DNA of 64,000 nucleotides, taken from NCBI GenBank assembly GCA_902806595.1, contig CADCXC010000037.1, forward strand, positions 1,178,001 through 1,242,000, read 5' to 3'. A program made the translations under genes and the position numbers. Of the stretch, positions 23,286 through 33,976 are shown piece after piece (position 1 is the stretch's first letter; every line of letters starts with the position of its first letter). The notes below the pieces were generated by a model. The model made no database searches. It saw only the letters and a program-made list of their open reading frames with translations, and had not been told where the DNA came from. The DNA comes from Pyrenopolyporus hunteri (taxonomy: Eukaryota > Ascomycota > Sordariomycetes > Xylariales > Hypoxylaceae).

Positions 23286-25846
23286 TCATAAGTATAACAT
23301 CATAACCGAGACAACCGCAAGTAGTGAGGCCACCCGCAAACCACCCTGGGCAAATACCCTCCCAGCAGCGTTGTCGGGGCCGTCGTCTTGGTCTTTTGCT
23401 CCGTTTGTGGTGGAGCCCCCATCGCCATTCGTCCCGCCTGATCCACCCGTCTGAGGATTTCCATCGCCTCCCGTCTTCTCGCTGGCCTTGGCGAACGCCG
23501 GGTCGAGGGCCTTGGCCGCGTCCACCGGCGTTATGCTGTCCTTCACGCAGTACCTGTCGGGGTCGGACCAGGTCGCGAGGACGGCGTACTGCCACACCAG
23601 GTCGGGGAGGTAGATCATGTCCGGCGTGTAGAAGAAGCGGCAGTTCGCCGGCTCGTAGAGGAACTGGAGCGGCGTCTTGGAGTCGTACGGCGCGAAGTTG
23701 TTCTTGAAGTTGATCCCGCCCGGGAACTCCGCCGACGACGACCGCAGCAGCGCGTACCCCTCCTCGAGGATGCCGAGCTCGCCCGCCTGGTACTTCTCCG
23801 CTTCGGCTTCGTCTTCGACTAGACCTAGCACTTGGTGGGCTCCGGCGGAAATCAGCGACATCCCTAGACTTTGACCTCCCTGTTAGGATGGCATTAGTAG
23901 GTTGTCCAGAAAGTAATACTCTTGAGCGAGACTGGCTTTAGGAAAAGGGGAGGGGCAAGGGGAAAAGTTTACCTCGACGCCACCGATAGATTGCATGGGA
24001 CCGGTCAGAGGACGTCCTCCCACTGATATAGTTTTGACTTGCTTTTGGAAGAGCATTAGATACGAGAATGTGGTACACGTCGAATCGCACGCCCCGTCCG
24101 TGAGCAACACGATATTTTCAGGCTTGAAAACAGGTGGAGGGGGGTCCGGTCCGTCTCCGGTACCGGTTATATTGAAGTCGAGTGACGCCTCCCCGATATA
24201 CTGAGAGAATTTGTCGTCTAAGAGAGTAACGGGGGATAAGATATCGTCAAACGTGCTGAACTTGTCTCCTTGGGGTCTCGCCACGTCCGCAGGCGAGATA
24301 TTATCAAGCAAAACGGACTCTTTTATGGCGGTCCTCTGGTCCTCTGGAGAAGCAGATGAGAGTATCTTGGACATGTTGACGAGGGCTTCCGTGATACGCA
24401 TGTTGTTGGCGGTGAATTCGTTAGTTCCGGGGAAGAGCTTTCGGCAGGTTAGCAAGGTTCTATACCAACCAATGCGAAACTTTCAGAATTATTAACGAAC
24501 CTGCGCGAAGAGTTCGAACCCTGCCGCTATGAAGCCACCCGTATTGGCGGTAAGATCGATGACGAGGCGCTCCTTGCCGGCTTGTCGGCATTGGCTCAGA
24601 AAATCCTGCACCGTTTTTTGGAACCCGTCTAAGTACGTGTCGGGGTCATCCTCGGAGAAAGAAGAGATAGCTAACACAGCTACGTCCTCGAATCCCTTCC
24701 CATCAAGGAAAAATCCCATGGTGGTACCCTCTTTGCTGTTTTGGACTATAGGGGGCGGGTAGGCGGATGTTGCTGGCTCACGCGGCATTAGACTCCGTTT
24801 CGTTTGCGAATGCCCAGCAGGCGACGACCTCTTTGCAGGGCTAACGGTCAGGTCCGGGTTACAAAACACGTCGTAGAAGTCGTCCCCCGATCTGATTCCG
24901 GTGAAGTCTACGTCCCTGTTGAGCGTGGCCACTGTCCTCTGGGTCTCAAACGACCCGTCCTCGTAAGTAAATTTCAAGCTAGGACCCAAGTAGGTGCTGC
25001 CGAACCCCCACTCGTTAGTCCTTAACTGATTAGCATAGATTTGGAATAAGCTGTTCCATTGTGCGTCGATGTCTTGCTCGGTTCCAAACTGCACGCTTAG
25101 GTTTACCAGGAAATCGATGGCATCTTGGTCATTGATCTGAACAATTGCGAGTGGCTGACCTCCTGATTGGGATTGTAGGGCGGCTAGGTCACTCTACGTC
25201 AGCGAGTGATATTGTAAGGACCATACATTGGAACGGTGACTGAGACTCACATAGTCGATATAGTTTTGGTAGAGAAACACCGTCAACTGACACGGAGACG
25301 ATATCGCCGGCTAAGTCGTTCTGAAACGAGAAGGCTTTAAAGATGTCTGGGCGATAGAAGAAATGGCCGTCGTGTGCTGCGGTGACCACTTGGACTATCG
25401 CAACCTGAAAATCATATTCGCTGGCGAAGTCCCCTGCTGCGGCCCTCTGAGCGATATCATCTAGACTCCCGAGGACGTCGAGTGCGGTGAACCCGTAAGA
25501 CTTTGGCGGATCTTTCAGCCAAGCAAGAGTAGACTGCCACTGCACAAAAGTCTTGAGACTTTCGATGAGTTTCTGCGCCGGACCAGGCCGATTCGGTACC
25601 GTGCGAAGGCAGTCGAACGCCAACGAGCCCAGGAAGGTCGGTGTATCTAGGAGCGTGTCAGTTTTAACATATGGTTATTCCAAGACTACCCCGTATAAAC
25701 GCACTTGAAGGGTTGGAAGCGAGTTGCGAACTTGCCAAGTTAGATATCTGCGCGCACGCGCTCGGATTTGGTCGTGGTGGCGCCGCTTGAGGAGACGGCG
25801 CTGCCGCCACACCCAGGGCTGTAGTGACCAGAAGGGGCCAGAACAT
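23286..25846 (-). CDS. secreted, GPI-tailed S41-family (tail-specific/CPAF-like) serine peptidase
   Basis: Five exons are inferred: 25846-25690, 25646-25251, 25183-24501, 24437-23973 and 23879-23286 (764 aa). The introns are 43, 67, 63 and 93 bp, all GT..AG with matching phases. The Met at 25846 begins the signal peptide (MFWPLLVTTALGVAAA). The open frame 16 codons upstream is less likely to be used. The central region carries S41 features: VTAAHDGHFFY near the start of the protease part, ERLVIDLTANTGGF, and VLLTDGACDSTCTTFSY, in which the Ser of CDST is the probable nucleophile. The C-terminus is Gly/Thr/Asn-rich and ends in a hydrophobic tail (VASLLAVVSVMMLYL) typical of GPI attachment. Related fungal S41 proteins include secreted proteases and some RiPP-cluster enzymes, but no RiPP precursor or oxidase is adjacent. 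Confidence 0.85.
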
Positions 25847-28800
25847 ATCCGCTGATCCAGTAGGGTAGGTTGGTAAACTATCCAGACGCCCCAAGGACGA
25901 CGTCGGTCTATTGTCTATCGTCTATCGCAGGAAGAAGAAGGAATAGGGAAGACGCAAGGAAAGAAAAGAGGAGATGAGTATTTGCTTTACTTCCCATAGG
26001 TAGCAAGTAATAATCGGAGTGGGAACGCGTCAGTATAAATACATAGGGAGGTAGGAAGAATATACGATGAAATACACAATACTTTTCCGCATTTTCAGAG
26101 CCTCGCGTGTTTGCTCTTGGCGACGTTGTCGGTGAGAATGACTACTACACTACGGTTTAATTGGCGATTTGTGAAACACTGCCACCGCGGATCTCAAACT
26201 TGGCTAAGCGTCGCAGCATAGGCCCCGAACTCATGATATCTGCATAAAAAGTTATATCGGCAGGATTCGCAGCCTGGCATCCGCGCCATGTGTTTTATTC
26301 TATTTGAAGGATACCGCCCCATTCGGTAGTGGGTTGGGTTATTTCGTTGGTAAGATTGTCTATTCGAAGTTACAGCCAAGAGATTTTGCCCCTTGCAGCC
26401 CTACGTTCTCCTGGACCTCCTCCCCCCTCGTAGATCAGACCAAACTAAACATATTTCCAGCTGAGGAAATCTTTCGGCTCCGAATAATATAACAAGCCCT
26501 GCAAAGCTGCCTCGATTTCTTGGGTCCCCATTCCGCCCCTGGTAGATACGAACAGTAATAGGGAGGGCTAGCATATCTAATTTTTGCGTAGTCCTATATT
26601 ACTATGAGAAATTGGGTAGATACGGGGTCATGCGGGGGTAAGATAGTATCATGGCCCTGTTTAAGAGCTTCACATCACTTGAAATGACTGATAAATGAAA
26701 CTATAGACAACCTGTTATAGCTGAGACCCAGCCTATGGCCGTGTCCACTTATAGTGGAGGATCACGGATGAGATTGACGATTGCGCTAGAAGGTCGCAAC
26801 AGTTCGAACATTATTTCGAGCTTGGCCTACTCATATTCTCGGACCGCAAAGGAAGCGGTAAATATGACCTTAATAGTCATGCCTAGGGGCCTACCAGATA
26901 TACTGACACTGCTGAAAAAAATCTATGGCCGGGTATTGCCGCAGCTTTCGCAGCCACGTTCTATAGCAAATATGGGGGAATCCCACCCTTCAACGTACGT
27001 TATAGGGCTTGTACTGGAGTAAGGGTTCGGTATCCGTCGTCTAGTCCGCCCGCCCCTGATTACTACCTTACTCGTGCGGCTCTCCTTGCCTACCTAAATG
27101 AAGCTATAACCTTCGACATTATCAAATACGCAGATTCCTGACCCCTTTATAAAACTGTATCCTTAATCCACTTGGCAATGGAAATTCAACGGGTTGCGCT
27201 TCAGATCTGTTCCATATCCCCTATAAATCATATGCCCTATAGTAGAAGTTTAACCCGGCTGCGCCGGGTATAGCGCTTCACTGGCAGAGCATATTATATC
27301 TACATATCCTATCTGTGAAAAAGAACACAATGTTTGACCTTCTGAATCCAGTCACTTCTTAACACCGACATATTGACGCTTAATTAGTAGGAAGAAAAAG
27401 TAAACGAACGAGATGAGAACAATATTGAACACCGAGAAACAAGTCGCCGAAATAGATTAGTTTATATTCTTAAGTACCTACTTAGGTAGGTACGTATGTA
27501 GGCGCCTGGAAGGACGATTTTATTACTTGCTTGATGAACTCAGTTTTCAGGCTACCTACGCTTAAGCAGCCAATTCTCATCATAGTTCTCAGGAAGTAAC
27601 CCAGTCCTTTCGGGCCAGGCACATAGATAGCCCCCAGTGTCGTTCTGTAGTGTATCTGCTTAAACTCCACTATTAGATTCTTCCCCATTGTTCTGTTTTG
27701 CTCCGTAAGTTCTGCAAGAGCACCCGGGTTCGTGTGATCATCGGGAAGCAACGCTTGCTACATCCTTCCACACGTATAATCCTCGGTGCTATCCTCCAAG
27801 TACTCGAATGCATACATACTAAACGCCAAATAACAATTGATTTTCTCAACCAAATGTAGTCTAGGGGAGGGAAAACTCACCCCAAAGTTCCGGGCACGAC
27901 CACGACCACGGATTCGATCCGTGTTCGAGGCGATGATGACAACGACAACGGCAACGACAGCCAACCAATTGCGTCAACGCTAAAAGCGTTTTGTAGGGTG
28001 ATACCCTATAGTATGTGATGAAAAAATGTCCAAAGCTGAGCCTTCTTTTTTTTTTTCCCTCCCTCGACGGGAGGCCAGGTATTTATAGTATTTTCGGCTT
28101 GTCGCTTAGACCTACACTTGGGTCAATGCCCAACTTATCGAGGAACCGTCGGAATTTAAGTTACTTCTAAGTGTTCCAAAAGGTGAACTTAGGCTGAAAC
28201 ATCTAGATTATCACCAACATTAGTTGAGGATAAGTAGCTTTAGCTGCGGCCCTTTTCTATTCAGACGGCCGAGGACGGTGCTCCATTAAGATTTCATGAC
28301 GGCCTATTCTCGTATACTATAGACCCGATTCAACTTAGAAATCTATGCGATATCTCTATTAAAGTTCTTTTCTAAAAAGTCGCAAGGGATTGGCGAATGG
28401 ATCCGAGGCAGACTTGCGATTGGCGGCGACTCAGGGTTATAGTTCTATACGCAGCTGGCTATGCCAGTTGGAATTCGAAGGCCTATATATGAGAGCGATA
28501 GTAAAAGAATTGACCTCTCCTAAACTTAAATACGCCCAAAGCGTCGAATTTATCTGCTCAAAACTTGGGCTCGGATCAAAGGCCTAAGGTCTGACCTATG
28601 GGCCAAAGTGTCGAGCCGGAAATAGTAGAGATGCTTAGCCTGCCGCCCAAATATAAAAAGAAAAAAAAGCCCGGATGTTCATTTTTATCATTTTTTAATT
28701 CGTTCCCGTATCGTTGGCGTTGCCACTAGTATAATAGCATCACTGCCTTAGGCGGAGATCGCATCAGGGGCCGTTAAGAGGTAAGTTAGCCCTCCCCCCA

Positions 28801-29665
28801 CCCCCCGCCCCCGGCGTTAAACCACGATGCCTATTAATCAGGTAAAATATATTATTCTGCTCTTAATATGTATGGATTTAAAGGATAACACCGAAGATCA
28901 TATTTATAGGGACGAGTTCGATGTTAAGGTTTGAGTAGATACGTAGGGCCTAGCTCTTAAAAAACCATGATGAGAAACGGCTGCCCAAGCATTTCTTGGT
29001 CATCGTGGGAATGAAAACAGCCTGGAAGCTGAGTTCTTAATATTGGGGTATCAACGTATTGTAATCAATTGAAAGGAAAGTTAAATCTGGAAAATTAAAT
29101 AATATGGTCTACTTTACAGATAGGAGACACTCGGGAGGTAAATACACGTGCAATGGTCTATTTAATCAGAAATATAGTTGCGACGATAAGCTGAATTCGA
29201 TATGATTCGAGGGGTAAAGCCGTGGAAGTTGATGAATGGAAATAGGGGTCCGTAAAGTTGGGCTATGCCACTAATAATAATCCTGTATTATACGTTGGAC
29301 TCGACTTGAATTAGGGCTGTTTGTCAAGACCCGCATCGTCACCAATAGGGAGTGCGATTGCAAAAATAAGGATGTATTATATTATAAATGAAGCGATGCT
29401 CGTAGGTCACATGGAAGCGTCACGATGAAGAATAGTTTGTTTACATGTAGCCTCGATTGTGTGTGCACTACATAATAATGGCCGAATCATTCATACGTGT
29501 GTATGACTCGCCCGGAGCGCTAAAGCGCCCGTACTTTCGCGAATCTATGAAGCGAAAGTACAATTTATGGATATCTCTAATCCCACTCTCGAATGCATTT
29601 AACTAGGTATATGTCCGTGCCCATGATCCCACAACATCCCACCAAACCGTCTGTCCGTCGGCTCT
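25847..29665. other. long intergenic region with repeat-like debris
   Basis: No supported gene in 3.8 kb. The first about 250 bases hold the S41 promoter. A perfect hairpin (ACCCGGC-tgc-GCCGGGT) lies at 27254-27270, a C-rich run at about 28793-28812, and a 10-bp-arm hairpin at 29531-29561. Fragments that read as short coding pieces (27482-27964 minus, 28390-28587 plus) lack starts or family resemblance. Their mixed composition suggests decayed repeats or pseudogene debris. Confidence 0.45.
29531..29561. repeat. perfect inverted repeat (10-bp arms, 11-nt loop)
   Basis: GTACTTTCGC at 29531-29540 is exactly complementary to GCGAAAGTAC at 29552-29561. A second, shorter inverted repeat (GCGC-taaa-GCGC) lies just upstream at about 29517-29528. 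They lie in non-coding DNA about 100 bp downstream of the 3' end of the 105-aa gene and could form stem-loops in its 3' UTR. Confidence 0.7.
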
Positions 29666-29983
29666 TCATTGCTTATTCATCTTGTTGATGCCGTACTTGA
29701 TCCGCCGGTCGACGTTCTTGGCCATCCTCTCCAGGGGTAGCCGGTTGTCAATCCTCTTGACGGTCCTCTCTAGACGGGGCTCCACGCGCTGGGCGATTCT
29801 CTGGGCGGGAGGGGCGAAGTAAGAGATGTTTCGCTCCCACCGAGGCGCCCATCGGGCGGTCTGTGTGGCTAGGCGTTCCTCGGCGCCAGGTAAGAGGAAG
29901 TAGAACGGAGCGAAACCTGCGACGCCGGCGAAGCCGTACGTAGCGAGCTCAGTCCTGTTGGCTCTGGGGAGACGGACTGGCAT
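29666..29983 (-). CDS. small conserved fungal protein, probably membrane-associated (105 aa)
   Basis: A single exon encodes 105 aa. The N-terminus is basic (MPVRLPRANRTELATYG) and leads into one hydrophobic segment (about residues 16-32, GFAGVAGFAPFYFLLPG). A long, highly charged amphipathic stretch rich in Arg/Glu follows (RIAQRVEPRLERTVKRIDNRL..). This layout recalls small mitochondrial or ER single-pass proteins of Pezizomycotina, but I cannot name it and assign no function. The frame is compact, ends cleanly in NKMNKQ, and is followed by a plausible 3' UTR. Codon use is clearly coding compared with flanks. An intron in the 5' UTR is possible. Confidence 0.7.
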   Translation of the reverse strand: MPVRLPRANRTELATYGFAGVAGFAPFYFLLPGAEERLATQTARWAPRWERNISYFAPPAQRIAQRVEPRLERTVKRIDNRLPLERMAKNVDRRIKYGINKMNKQ

Positions 29984-32311
29984 TTTGTGTTATTTTTGTG
30001 ATGATTTAGGGGATGGTGATGCTGGTCGGAAGGCTTCCAGGTCTGAGCGACGAGGCTTTTGTTAGTCGTAGGAAATAGATGGAAATTTATACGTAGAAAA
30101 GGATTATCATACCAGGTTGCAATCGCCTGAACCTATGAAGTGTCGAGATGGATTATGAAGTCGCTTAGCAATGCACTCGGATCGATACTAATTCTTTGTT
30201 GAAAAGTCTCAAACGAAGAAGTTAGATCTGAGTGTAACGTCTTCAAAGTCCCAGCTGAGAGGAAGGGAACGGCCGACCTTTAAAGGGGAGAAGAAGGAGG
30301 AGGGAGGGTGGTAGGGCAGGTTCGATACCTTGCCTCCCTTACTATTACCCCTTACAATTACCACTTGCCATTACCTCTTCACTGGACCAACGCGGCCTGG
30401 ACGTTTGGTTATGTGTCTGGGGAATATGCTGTGTGGGAGCGGGGTAAACCAATAAGAGTAGGCCATGGCGTCGCGTCAACTCTCAAAGGACCAACCATCA
30501 GGGGGGTGTGACCCAGGATTTGAGTTGGATGTGCTCTGCTAGTCCGGAAACGTCGACATGCCACAGGCCAGGCCGTATGGGGCGACGCTGGTGCTGTACC
30601 ATAGTTATGTGCGTTGCTTACCACATCCATCAAACCAGGTTCGCAAAAGCATGTGTTTATTACGTCCTTGGTGGTGTAAGGGAGGTATGTACTGCTGTAC
30701 ATATACGAGAGCTGGGATTAATACTGCGCGCTTCCGCATGATTCGCCAACCAGGGCGATATATTGCGCGGGATTGGGTATTATTCCCAATGCCACGCCAC
30801 AAACGGTAGGCAACAGGCAGTCTTGTCGATCGGTAGCAGGTTGATGTCACTTGATTGCACGTATGTATTCTTACGATTATAGGTGTATTAACCGCCATGT
30901 GGTTTATGCATAAATCCTGACCGAATGAGCCTCATTTTCATTTTTCGTACTTAGGACTTCTGGTTCTTTTTGTTTGTTTCCTCGAGTTTCCTCCCTTATG
31001 ACTTAAGTTTATAATCATAACTAGCTGATTAGACAGGGTCCCTTCCTCACGTGAGAGGTCGCTGGAGAAGTGGGCTTAGGGGGCTTTTCCCCAGGACGCT
31101 AACCCCGCTTCCCCAGACGGGTTGTGGATCAGCTTCACTGCCACGACTGCTAAAAGCGGCTGCCCTAGGCCCACAGACGGCTCTTAGGACGCCACTGCCC
31201 GTCCCCGGAGTGCCGGAGTTATTGTTTTGGTCTAGATTTAGCCGTATGTTAGTTTTCTACAGGGGCTATTAGCACTGTATTTTTTCCACTTTGTAAACTG
31301 CAAGCTGAAAAGGCCCAACTTACAACTCACTGTATAAGTACCTAATTATATTGTACCAACATTATTCACATCACATAGAGGGTCATTACGTTTCCATATA
31401 CAAACATGCTTTATTCAGTCTTAATTACAACAGTATAATACAAAGAAAATCATGCCCGGGTCAGACGATGTTTTGAAGCTTTAGGCTCAGTTATCTTCAG
31501 ACAATGGAGGTTAACAGCAGGGCTTTGAATGCGAGTCGTATGATTTGTAGACTGTTGTCTTGCTATGACGGCTGATCGGGTTGACCATCCGCAGCCAATC
31601 TTAGGTACCTAACCTCCCTGGGCTGCTGGGTCAGGTCCCAGTCTCAAAGGGTGTGCATTGACCTATAACCAGGTTTACCCCCTTCATCACGAGCGACACG
31701 TAATTCATTATTCGTAACTTCTTTAATACCTACATTATAGGCAGGTAAATGGTCTAATGACCCCGTTGACGACATTATGGTAAAAGAAGAACTTCCTCCA
31801 GGTAGGTATTTACCTACATACCTAAACACGGGAGGCCTTTGGCGAGCGGCGTACATGCCTACTTAGAATGTCACCCCTTGCAAACGAATTGACCAGTTCC
31901 AGTGGATGGGCAGGCCTCTGAAATGAAAACATGAAGATGACGCTACGTCACAGATCCTACGTAGCAAAGAGTTTCTTAACTTTACTATATGCCCGAGTTA
32001 AAACATCACGGAGATCCAATTCAATTCAACTCACCGTTTAAGGTATGAGAGCGGCTTTGTGATTTAATTTGTATTATTTACGTTGGCGAGATTAAACTCG
32101 GCCTGTACGACTTTATAGGGGGTACTTAACTTACTGTAGGTACCGTGCCTATTTGCTTTTCGTAGCAGAGTAGGTACTTACCTGCCCCTCCACTGAAGCA
32201 AGGATAATCCGCCGATATTAAGCCCAATCAGTGGACCATATCTTTTGGCATATCTCTGGTATCCCTTTCTCTTTGTACCCTCCCCACGGTTCTCATTTGT
32301 TAGGTATCTAT
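29984..32311. other. intergenic region including a GC-rich island
   Basis: No supported gene. Overlapping open frames on both strands at 30308-30898 look like shadow frames. Bases about 31050-31235 form a GC-rich island in an AT-rich setting (short inverted bits around GGGCTTTTCCCC), which looks like an old repeat fragment. ACCTA/TAGGT motifs occur at about 31735-31830 and 32135-32185. Confidence 0.45.
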
Positions 32312-33160
32312 TTACTTCCCGAGGTAAGCGGTTAGCCTCTCGGCGATGGCTTCGTTTCCACGTCTGTCGCGGATCGTATGGTACATACGAAACCATTCTA
32401 ATGCGTCATCGTGCTGCAATTCCCGGGGGAGATGGTCGGATAACAGCTCGCAGCTATTCACAAACTCCCACCACACCGGGTAGTAGCCCGCCAACTCCCA
32501 GTCGATGAGCCCGACGAAGTTGCCATCCTTGACCATGATGTTTCCCTCGTGCACGTCCGAGTGGCTGAAGGTGAACGGCTTGCTGGCAGGCAGCTTGGCC
32601 ATGAGGTCCCGGAGCGTGCTGTCGTCGACGCGGTCCCGGATGGCGAGCGACAAGCTAGCAGCGACGTCGCTTTCGGATGCGCAGACCGAGTAGCCCCCGA
32701 ACTTCAGGGGTTTGAGTAAGCGACGGTCGATGACGGGTCTCCCGTCGAGCATCGCCATCCTCCCAGAGGTTATGTTCTTGAGATGGAGAAGATACTGACC
32801 GAGCTGTTTTCCGATGCGAGCGAGGTCGGCTTGCGTCAGCCTAGGCAAGGCTTCCTCAAGCGACTCGCCGTCGGCCCGGCTCTGGATGCAGAAGAACCTG
32901 TTGTCCTCCGCCCATGCCGCCACGATGTTGGGAACCCGTATCCCACGCTCTGCAACGAAGTTAGTGTTTTGAACTTCGACCTCGCTCCCGGGGTAGTACC
33001 CGCGGTTCTTCAAGATGTACCTGGAGCCGAGCGCCCAGATGTCGCGGCCGCCCGCCTTCTCGACGAGGACCTGGCAGCTGGGCGGGGCATCGTCTTCGCG
33101 CTGGGGCTCGGCGGCCTCTGGATGAGCGGCTAGGGTTGTGTCTGGGAAACGGGCTGGCAT
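32312..33160 (-). CDS. aminoglycoside-phosphotransferase-fold (APH) small-molecule kinase
   Basis: A single exon encodes 282 aa. It has the APH/choline-kinase fold. A candidate ATP-binding Lys is K51 (YILKNRG). The catalytic loop HSDVHEGNIMV is at residues 200-210 (Asp202 base, Asn207 metal ligand). The metal-binding segment GLIDWELAGYYP is at about 217-228 (Asp220). The region after it (PVWWEFVNSC) is typical of fungal APH proteins. These proteins are widespread in ascomycetes and most have no assigned substrate, so I assign no substrate and do not infer antibiotic resistance. No signal peptide is present, so it is cytosolic. The Met at 33160 follows a short AT-rich leader and no intron is needed. 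Confidence 0.88.
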   Translation of the reverse strand: MPARFPDTTLAAHPEAAEPQREDDAPPSCQVLVEKAGGRDIWALGSRYILKNRGYYPGSEVEVQNTNFVAERGIRVPNIVAAWAEDNRFFCIQSRADGESLEEALPRLTQADLARIGKQLGQYLLHLKNITSGRMAMLDGRPVIDRRLLKPLKFGGYSVCASESDVAASLSLAIRDRVDDSTLRDLMAKLPASKPFTFSHSDVHEGNIMVKDGNFVGLIDWELAGYYPVWWEFVNSCELLSDHLPRELQHDDALEWFRMYHTIRDRRGNEAIAERLTAYLGK

Positions 33161-33976
33161 CTTTAGCGTGGAACGGACGTCTTATTTTGCAAAACAGGCT
33201 GAAGTGCACGTTGATTTTTGAAAGTGATTGTTGCCTTTAGTTTCAGGGTCGTGAAGCCTTTTTTGTCTTTGTGGCTGATACAACCTCTTTCGAAGCGGGC
33301 TAACGAGCATTTTATATTCTGGAAAAATCAATGAGAACTTTCCTCGCCTTTCGAAATAGCAGCCTGGTTTGTGGACAGTATCATTTAAAATACTACGAGG
33401 CTGTGATAGCTGAACTGTAGTCAACCTCGTGAACAATCATATTGTTCGAATTCCACGCGTCCGAAGCGCAATCAACTAAGTCATAACGTTGAATTGCGAC
33501 ATTATAAAGAATGAATGCCAATTCACGCACGACGCATATCTACATATCTTAACCAGTAAGATAGAAAAAATTAATAATAAAACTAAGAATAATAAATACT
33601 ACGATGACTTTAGTGAGACATTAGACCGCGAAGTTTAACACAATCATAGATAGAGAGCACTATCGAATTCATTGCTGCCCCGTACATTATTATATTGTAT
33701 GTGCTGACCTACTCACCGAATCGAGATGAAGAATCTTGGGTATCCCTGGACAATCTTGGCATATCACCTTCTGTTCTCGGCTGATTTGCCCTGCAGTGCT
33801 GTCGTTATCAGCGCAATTATTGCAAATTGCCTACAATTCTAGCGCGCATATATATATCTATGACAAGGGTCGCGCCGCGGGGAAGATGTTGTGCTTAAGG
33901 TCAGTTCGAGATTCTACTCCCTTCAGACGCGTGGCTCTCTATCGTCTGCGTCCCGAGTCGGCCAATTGATGAACTA
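33161..33976. other. divergent intergenic region (APH kinase / PNGase A)
   Basis: This 816-bp stretch lies between two divergently transcribed genes and should contain both promoters. It is AT-rich, with no supported coding frame and no clear regulatory motif that I can assign. Confidence 0.5.

Noticed and set aside
27254..27270. Hairpin ACCCGGC-tgc-GCCGGGT as a possible terminator or element end
   Set aside because: Perfect but short and without nearby gene end or second copy in the window; no function can be argued.
27482..27964. Possible two-exon minus-strand gene (28 + 91 codons) with GTGAGT donor and GTAG acceptor
   Set aside because: No ATG in frame before the first exon (an in-frame stop lies just upstream), a low-complexity Val run, and no recognisable protein. 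Probably debris or chance.
28390..28587. 65-codon plus-strand frame
   Set aside because: Reads somewhat like a protein fragment but is too short, isolated and unlike any family I know.
32312..33160. APH-fold kinase as an antibiotic-resistance gene
   Set aside because: Fungal APH-fold proteins are numerous and mostly of unknown substrate; nothing nearby supports resistance.
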